Of a stretch of 11,249 bases of DNA, positions 7,104 to 11,249 are shown piece by piece (position 1 is the first letter of the stretch; the number at the start of each line of letters is the position of its first letter). The notes beneath the pieces were generated by a model that was not told where the DNA came from, did not search any database, and saw nothing but the letters and a program-made list of their open reading frames with translations. The DNA is from CALSMU01 sp963926405 (GTDB lineage: Bacteria > Bacteroidota > Bacteroidia > Flavobacteriales_D > Parvicellaceae). The DNA is taken from the NCBI GenBank assembly GCA_963926405.1, contig CAWUXI010000100.1, positions 1 through 11,249 of the forward strand. The letters are read 5' to 3'. Position numbers and translations under genes: made by a program.

Positions 7104-9113
7104 TTATTTTCCTTCTTCCATTTTCTTTTTTAATTCAGCTAACACGTCTAAATCTCCAAGCGTAGATTTTTCTTGGTTACTGTTAAGGTTTTGAACAGCA
7201 TTGCGAGAGGCCGTAGATTTAGCCTTCTTAGCAGCTTCAACAACTTCTCCCCAGATACCTGTATGAGAAACGATAAGCTTTTTACCTTCTTTGTTGAATT
7301 CAATCACTTTAAATTGCGCTTGTTCTTCAGTTGCCAGGTTAGCACCATCTTCTTTTTTCATGTGTTTTACTGGACAATATCCTTCAATACCATGTGTAAG
7401 AGAAACGATTCCCGCTTTATCTTTAATTTTAATAACTGTTCCTTCGTGTATAGAGTCAATTGAGAATACAGTTTCATAAACGTCCCAAGGGTTTTCCTCA
7501 GTTTGTTTATGTCCTAAGCTCAATCTTCTGTTTTCTTTATCTAATTCAAGAACAACGATATCTAATTCTTCACCCACAGCGCAAAATTCAGATGGATGTT
7601 TGATTTTCTTTTCCCAAGATAAATCCGAGATATGAATTAAACCATCAATTCCTTCTTCTAATTCTACGAATACTCCAAAGTTAGTGAAGTTCTTAACTAT
7701 AGCTTTATGATTAGATTGTATAGGATATTTAGCTTCAATACCTTCCCATGGGTCTGGCATTAACTGCTTCATTCCTAATGACATCTTTCTGAATTCTCTA
7801 TCTAAGGTTAAAACTTGCGCTTCCACTTCGTCACCAACGTTCAAGAAATCATTTGCTGTACGCAAGTGTTGACTCCAGCTCATTTCAGAAACGTGAATCA
7901 ATCCTTCAATACCAGCAGCAATTTCAACGAATGCTCCGTAATCAGCTAAAACAACAACTTTACCTTTAACAGTATCTCCAACTTTCACTTCGTCAGCAAG
8001 TTCTTCCCAAGGGTGAGAGTTTAATTGTTTAAGTCCCAATGCAATTCTTTTCTTGTCGTCATCAAAATCAAGAATAACAACATTGATTTTTTCATCCAAT
8101 GTAACAACCTCTTCAGGATGGTTAACACGTCCCCAAGAAAGATCTGTGATATGGATAAGTCCATCAACACCGCCAAGATCTATAAATACACCGTAAGAAG
8201 TAATGTTCTTAACTGTGCCTTCCAATACTTGTCCTTTTTCAAGGCCAGACATAATTTGTTTCTTCTGCTCTTCTAACTCAGCTTCAATAAGGGCTTTGTG
8301 AGAAACAACAACGTTTTTGAATTCATTGTTAATTTTAACAACTTTGAATTCCATGTTTTTACCAACATACTGATCGTAATCTCTAATCGGTTTAACATCA
8401 ATTTGAGAACCAGGTAAGAATGCCTCAATACCAAATACGTCTGCAATTAAACCACCTTTCGTTCTACATTTAACAAATCCAGTAATGATTTCTCCAGTCT
8501 CTAACACTTCGTTGACTTTTTGCCAAGCTCTGTGCATACGAGCTATTTTGTGAGAAACAACTAATTGACCAGTCTTATCTTCCATCGTTTCAATGTAAAG
8601 ATCAACAGGGTCACCAATTTTAAGGTCTGGGTTGTATCTAAATTCATTTTTAGGTACAACACCTTCACTTTTATATCCTATGTTAATAACAATTTCTTTT
8701 GCAGTAATTGCTATGACAATTCCATGTACAACTTCTTTTTCAGCAATTAGAGAAAGAGTACCTTCGTATACGTCACTTAATGCTTCTTTTTCTTCAGCCG
8801 TGTAAGATTCAATTCCAGCTTCAAAACCGTCCCAATCAAAATTAGGGTCAGCAACTAATTTAGCAGCTTTTACAGGAGATTCCTTTTTTACTTCAGCTTT
8901 TGGTGCTTCTTTAGCAGCTGTTTCAACTTCAACTTTTTCAGCTTTTATTGTTTCCTTTTTAGGCGCCGCTGTTTTAGCTGGAACAGCTATTACAGTTTCT
9001 TCCTTCTTAGCTTTAGGAGTTGATTTTTTCGCTGGAGCCTTTTTAGTCTCAGCTTTCACGCTTTTTTTAGCAGCAGTTTTTTTAGCTACTTCTTCTTTTT
9101 TATCTTCAGCCAT
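7104..9113 (-). CDS. rpsA: 30S ribosomal protein S1, six S1 domains, long Lys/Ala-rich N-terminus
   Basis: S1 binds mRNA and brings it to the 30S subunit, which may matter especially in Bacteroidota because their genes mostly lack Shine-Dalgarno sequences. Starting at ATG 9113 the protein has 669 residues. Residues 1-85 are a low-complexity Lys/Ala/Pro/Glu tail (KKTAAKKS, KAPAKKSTPKAKK). Six S1 domains follow, starting near 127, 208, 294, 379, 466 and 555. Domains 3 to 5 are the most canonical (YGVFIDL-x-x-VDGLIHITDLSW, YGAFVEI, FGVFVEL). The C-terminus LGDLDVLAELKKKMEEGK is typical of the phylum. A GTG at 9137 in the same frame would add eight residues (MRYNNLCH), but it lies in a leader hairpin. 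The ATG giving MAEDKKEE fits S1 proteins better. The gene is flanked by its own promoter, structured leader and strong terminator. Confidence 0.95.
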   Translation of the reverse strand: MAEDKKEEVAKKTAAKKSVKAETKKAPAKKSTPKAKKEETVIAVPAKTAAPKKETIKAEKVEVETAAKEAPKAEVKKESPVKAAKLVADPNFDWDGFEAGIESYTAEEKEALSDVYEGTLSLIAEKEVVHGIVIAITAKEIVINIGYKSEGVVPKNEFRYNPDLKIGDPVDLYIETMEDKTGQLVVSHKIARMHRAWQKVNEVLETGEIITGFVKCRTKGGLIADVFGIEAFLPGSQIDVKPIRDYDQYVGKNMEFKVVKINNEFKNVVVSHKALIEAELEEQKKQIMSGLEKGQVLEGTVKNITSYGVFIDLGGVDGLIHITDLSWGRVNHPEEVVTLDEKINVVILDFDDDKKRIALGLKQLNSHPWEELADEVKVGDTVKGKVVVLADYGAFVEIAAGIEGLIHVSEMSWSQHLRTANDFLNVGDEVEAQVLTLDREFRKMSLGMKQLMPDPWEGIEAKYPIQSNHKAIVKNFTNFGVFVELEEGIDGLIHISDLSWEKKIKHPSEFCAVGEELDIVVLELDKENRRLSLGHKQTEENPWDVYETVFSIDSIHEGTVIKIKDKAGIVSLTHGIEGYCPVKHMKKEDGANLATEEQAQFKVIEFNKEGKKLIVSHTGIWGEVVEAAKKAKSTASRNAVQNLNSNQEKSTLGDLDVLAELKKKMEEGK

Positions 9114-9131
9114 ATGGCATAAATTATTGTA

Positions 9132-9183
9132 TCTCACTTTTCGGTTTTGTGAGAGCTGTTTAACTTAACCTGTCCGTCAGGTT
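9132..9183 (-). promoter_or_regulatory. rpsA 5' leader with two perfect hairpins
   Basis: The predicted rpsA leader of roughly 78 bases contains two 6-bp stems without mismatch. The upstream one (9183-9167) is AACCTG-ACGGA-CAGGTT. The downstream one (9154-9132) is TCTCAC, an 11-base A-rich loop, then GTGAGA, ending 18 bases before the ATG. S1 synthesis is autoregulated through the mRNA leader in E. coli, and two hairpins just before the start would suit such a role. The function is inferred from position and pairing only. I do not claim membership of a named RNA family. Confidence 0.5.
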
Positions 9184-9197
9184 TCCTTTTCGGGGTG

Positions 9198-9226
9198 CAA
9201 ATGTAATGCTTTTGATCGTAAACCAA
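9198..9226 (-). promoter_or_regulatory. rpsA promoter (TTG-N18-TACATTTG)
   Basis: On the minus strand TTG (9226-9224) is followed after 18 bases by TACATTTG (9205-9198). Both elements and the spacing fit the Bacteroidota housekeeping consensus TTG-N17-23-TAnnTTTG. Transcription should start near 9191, giving a leader of roughly 78 bases. It is one of the two full matches in the window, as fits a highly expressed ribosomal gene. Confidence 0.75.
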
Positions 9227-9252
9227 CGCAGGAATTTGATTTATTTTCATGT

Positions 9253-9273
9253 AACGAAAGGCTTATATTCGTT
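9253..9273. promoter_or_regulatory. Dyad AACGAA-N9-TTCGTT in the rpsA/barrel divergent region
   Basis: Perfect 6-base half-sites at 9253-9258 and 9268-9273 are separated by nine bases. The dyad lies upstream of the putative -33 element of the barrel gene and upstream of the rpsA promoter on the other strand. It could bind a dimeric regulator of either gene. A single short dyad is weak evidence. Confidence 0.25.
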
Positions 9274-9291
9274 CGGTAATTTAATTAATTT

Positions 9292-9319
9292 TTGTACTAT
9301 TGAGGTACTGATAATTTTG
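9292..9319 (+). promoter_or_regulatory. Promoter of the outer-membrane barrel gene (TTG-N17-TAATTTTG)
   Basis: TTG (9292-9294) is followed after 17 bases by TAATTTTG (9312-9319), an exact fit to the Bacteroidota promoter consensus. The -7 element ends only five bases before the ATG at 9325. The expected transcription start would then fall at or within a base or two of the start codon, so the mRNA may be leaderless. Confidence 0.6.
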
Positions 9320-9324
9320 TCTAA

Positions 9325-10470
9325 ATGAGAACAATAGTTACACTTGTTTTTACTTGTTTTTGTTTACATGGGTTTTCTCAAGTAAACAATGTGGTTGAAT
9401 ACTATGATGATTCACCTGGAATAATCATAGGTTCTGGTACTTCATTTTATTCAGGTAGCTTTTCAAGCAATGAATATATTAAAACGGTAAAAACCTCAAT
9501 AGGTAATTTTCAAATAGATTATTATCAGCCAATTACGCATTCTTTGATTCTGAAAGCAGGTTTCTTGAAAACTCAATTCAATTATTGGGATAATGCTAAA
9601 ATTGATGTTCGGGCAAAATTTTCATCCTTTAATTTGAGTGTGAATTATCGATTTGACAATGGAAAGGTAATTAAGAAGAAGTTAGGTTTTTCACCCTATG
9701 TAGGTTTAGGAGTTGGTTTTTTCTCTGTCAAAGCATTTGCCGATAATTATTCTGAGGATGGAGATAGTTATTTTTATTGGTCAGATGGTGTTGTCAGAAA
9801 CGTTAATGAAGGGGCATCAACTATAGCTATTGCAGACACTGTTTATCGTGATTATGTTTACGAAACAGATGTAACGGATTCGCTAGTAGTTAATTCTGGA
9901 TTACAGTCGTTTGCTGAATTGGGAGTAGCAATGAAATTGACTCCAAATTTAATGGGGCAGATATCCTATAAATACTTACTGCTTTTGAACGATGTAATGG
10001 TGGGAGTCAGTGAGGTTGGAGCAAGCGATAGGTATGGTTATTTCTCTGTAGGTATAAGCTTTAATTTTGGAGGACTAAAAAAATCAGAAGATCAAAAACA
10101 ATTAAAAGAACAATCAAATGAGTTTGGAACGCTTGATGAAGATAAAGATGGGATAGTTGATCTCCGGGATAAGTGTGCTCATAGTTCTACAAATAGCAAG
10201 GTAGATAAACAGGGTTGTCCAATAGACACCGATAAAGATGGAGTTGCAGATTTTGAAGATGTTGAGCCAAAATCAATTAATACGAATGTTGATGAAAAAG
10301 GAAAGTCTTACACGGCGGAAGAGTTGGAAGTGCTTTATTTATTGAAATCAGGTGCAATTGATGGGCATGAGAAATACATTGAATATAGGAATAAGTATCC
10401 TGAGTTATTCATGATATTTAATAAAGACGCTGAGACACTAGGGCATAAGTCTGAATCAGTAAAGAAATAA
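9325..10470 (+). CDS. Outer-membrane beta-barrel protein with thrombospondin type 3 calcium repeats
   Basis: I recognise the architecture but not a named gene. Residues 1-18 are a signal peptide (hydrophobic core, cut probably after GFS). Residues about 30-250 alternate hydrophobic and polar residues in barrel-like strands, such as SFNLSVNYRF (101-110), FSPYVGLGVGFF (122-133) and the closing strand YFSVGISFNFG (239-249). Two Asp-rich calcium-binding repeats follow: DEDKDGIVD (271-279) and DTDKDGVAD (301-309), with CAHSSTNSKVDKQGC between them (284-298). This resembles the linker of OmpA-type proteins. However, the peptidoglycan-binding OmpA C-terminal domain is absent. Instead the last 55 residues are a charged, mostly helical-looking tail (TAEELEVLYLLKSG). 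It probably sits in the outer membrane with the repeats in the periplasm. It is transcribed divergently from rpsA and stands alone. Confidence 0.75.
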   Translation: MRTIVTLVFTCFCLHGFSQVNNVVEYYDDSPGIIIGSGTSFYSGSFSSNEYIKTVKTSIGNFQIDYYQPITHSLILKAGFLKTQFNYWDNAKIDVRAKFSSFNLSVNYRFDNGKVIKKKLGFSPYVGLGVGFFSVKAFADNYSEDGDSYFYWSDGVVRNVNEGASTIAIADTVYRDYVYETDVTDSLVVNSGLQSFAELGVAMKLTPNLMGQISYKYLLLLNDVMVGVSEVGASDRYGYFSVGISFNFGGLKKSEDQKQLKEQSNEFGTLDEDKDGIVDLRDKCAHSSTNSKVDKQGCPIDTDKDGVADFEDVEPKSINTNVDEKGKSYTAEELEVLYLLKSGAIDGHEKYIEYRNKYPELFMIFNKDAETLGHKSESVKK

Positions 10471-10746
10471 ACGCTCTGAATTCCACTTGAAAGACATTTC
10501 TGAATCACTAAAGATTGCATTTCGCTAGCAAATACTTGACGCTTATAAACGTATAATAGAGTTCTGTAAGTTTTCGTGTTCTAGTTACTTATATTCGTAC
10601 TACACATCAGACCGTTGAAAAATCTGTGTTATAAATTAAAAATGGTTACATGGTGAATGTAACTTTATCAATTCAATATAGATGGAACGGTTTGTGTAAA
10701 AACGCCTATTTCTAATACTTAATTTTTAAGAGATTTTTTATATACA
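10471..10746. other. Intergenic region, 276 bases, no gene seen
   Basis: No credible reading frame or RNA gene is seen. It holds two weak inverted repeats: GTTACA-N7-TGTAAC (10645-10663), and ACA-bulge-CAGA pairing with TCTGTGT (10604-10629). Neither is followed by a T-run, so neither is a clear terminator. A 16-base stretch at 10499-10514 repeats the end of the preceding gene (10450-10465) with one mismatch. I found no exact TAnnTTTG for the downstream GH3 gene; the nearest is TAACTTTA at 10660-10667, one base off. Confidence 0.5.
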
Positions 10747-11249
10747 ATGCGCAATTTATTTTTCATACTAATCGCTGGAGCTGTTGTCATTTTGTCAAGC
10801 TTTCTTATTGCAGAGAGGAAAGAAGATAATATTATATCGTTAGAGCATGCTCCCAAAATACCTCCTGCATTCTTAACTCAAAACAATAAATGGGTAGATA
10901 GTGTTTTTAATACGCTTTCCGAAGATGAAAGAATTGCACAACTATTTATGGTGGCGGCTTATTCAAATAGGGATAGCACACATCAACTTGAAATAGAGAA
11001 ACTGATAACGGAGCAAAAAATAGGAGGGTTAATCTTTTTTCAAGGTGGTCCCATCAGACAAGCGAACTTAACCAATTCATATCAAGCGAAATCAAAAGTG
11101 CCTTTGTTGGTGTCAATCGATGCAGAATGGGGGTTAGCAATGCGTTTGGACAGCACTATGAAGTTTCCTAAACAAATGACTCTAGGTGCTATATCTGATA
11201 ATAACCTCATTTATCAAATGGGAGAGCAGATTGCTTTTCAGTGTAAACG
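10747..11249 (+). CDS. Glycoside hydrolase family 3 protein (5' part; continues past right edge)
   Basis: The frame is open from ATG 10747 to the window edge (167 codons plus two bases). Residues 1-22 are a hydrophobic export signal (LFFILIAGAVVILSSFLIA) with no lipobox cysteine. The rest matches the N-terminal barrel of GH3 enzymes of the beta-N-acetylhexosaminidase (NagZ-like) branch: LSEDERIAQLFMVAAYS (57-73), KIGGLIFFQGGP (91-102), VPLLVSIDAEWGLAMRL (118-134), where NagZ has its DQEGG segment, and FPKQMTLGAI (140-149). Bacteroidota have exported members of this type of roughly 950-1000 residues, in which the GH3 part is followed by a beta-lactamase-like domain. Whether this gene has that second domain cannot be seen. 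The likely substrate is an N-acetylglucosamine-containing glycan such as peptidoglycan, which is inference. The catalytic nucleophile region lies outside the window. Confidence 0.85.
   Translation, partial: MRNLFFILIAGAVVILSSFLIAERKEDNIISLEHAPKIPPAFLTQNNKWVDSVFNTLSEDERIAQLFMVAAYSNRDSTHQLEIEKLITEQKIGGLIFFQGGPIRQANLTNSYQAKSKVPLLVSIDAEWGLAMRLDSTMKFPKQMTLGAISDNNLIYQMGEQIAFQCK

Noticed and set aside
9135..9137. GTG as the rpsA start, adding MRYNNLCH
   Set aside because: It lies inside a leader hairpin stem. The ATG at 9113 gives the MAEDKKEE start expected for the family.
10536..10557. TTGACG followed by TATAAT, resembling an E. coli sigma-70 promoter
   Set aside because: The spacer is only 10 bases where about 17 is needed, and Bacteroidota use TTG/TAnnTTTG instead.
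10604..10663. Two weak hairpins upstream of the GH3 gene as a terminator or riboswitch
   Set aside because: Stems are 6-7 pairs, one with a bulge, without a T-run or a recognisable aptamer pattern.

Overview
The window reads as an ordinary chromosomal segment of a low-GC member of the Bacteroidota, most likely Flavobacteriia or a near relative. Four things point there. Intergenic spaces carry the lineage's promoter element TAnnTTTG. Start codons follow A-rich stretches without Shine-Dalgarno sequences. LepB has an N-terminal DUF5684-like membrane domain and is followed by a WbqC-family gene. The first gene is a giant SprB-repeat surface protein. No mobile element, CRISPR array, tRNA or rRNA was seen.

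Layout. From 2684 down to the left edge (minus strand) runs the first 894 codons of a secreted, glycine-rich, SprB-repeat adhesin whose 3' end lies outside the window. Divergent from it is a plus-strand cluster, dapB (2833-3546), lepB (3570-5366) and a WbqC-family gene (5375-5977), with gaps of 23 and 8 bases and probably one transcript. It converges on sucD (6075-6953, minus), and a hairpin terminator lies between them. Upstream of sucD is rpsA (minus, true start probably 9113), separated from it by a perfect 34-base palindromic terminator and a sucD promoter. Divergent from rpsA is a plus-strand outer-membrane barrel protein with calcium-binding type 3 repeats (9325-10470). The right edge holds the 5' end of a glycoside hydrolase family 3 gene (from 10747).

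How the genes relate. dapB makes the diaminopimelate/lysine precursor used in peptidoglycan. LepB removes signal peptides from exported proteins, which would include the adhesin, the barrel protein and the GH3 enzyme here. The WbqC-family protein is probably linked to surface polysaccharide. SucD is a TCA-cycle enzyme subunit, and S1 is the mRNA-binding ribosomal protein. The segment therefore mixes housekeeping with cell-envelope functions.

I found no convincing new multi-gene system. The points most worth a second look are the adhesin architecture, a structured rpsA leader, a promoter placed so close to the barrel-gene start that its mRNA may be leaderless, the histone-H1-like N-terminal tail of S1, and the large insertions in LepB.
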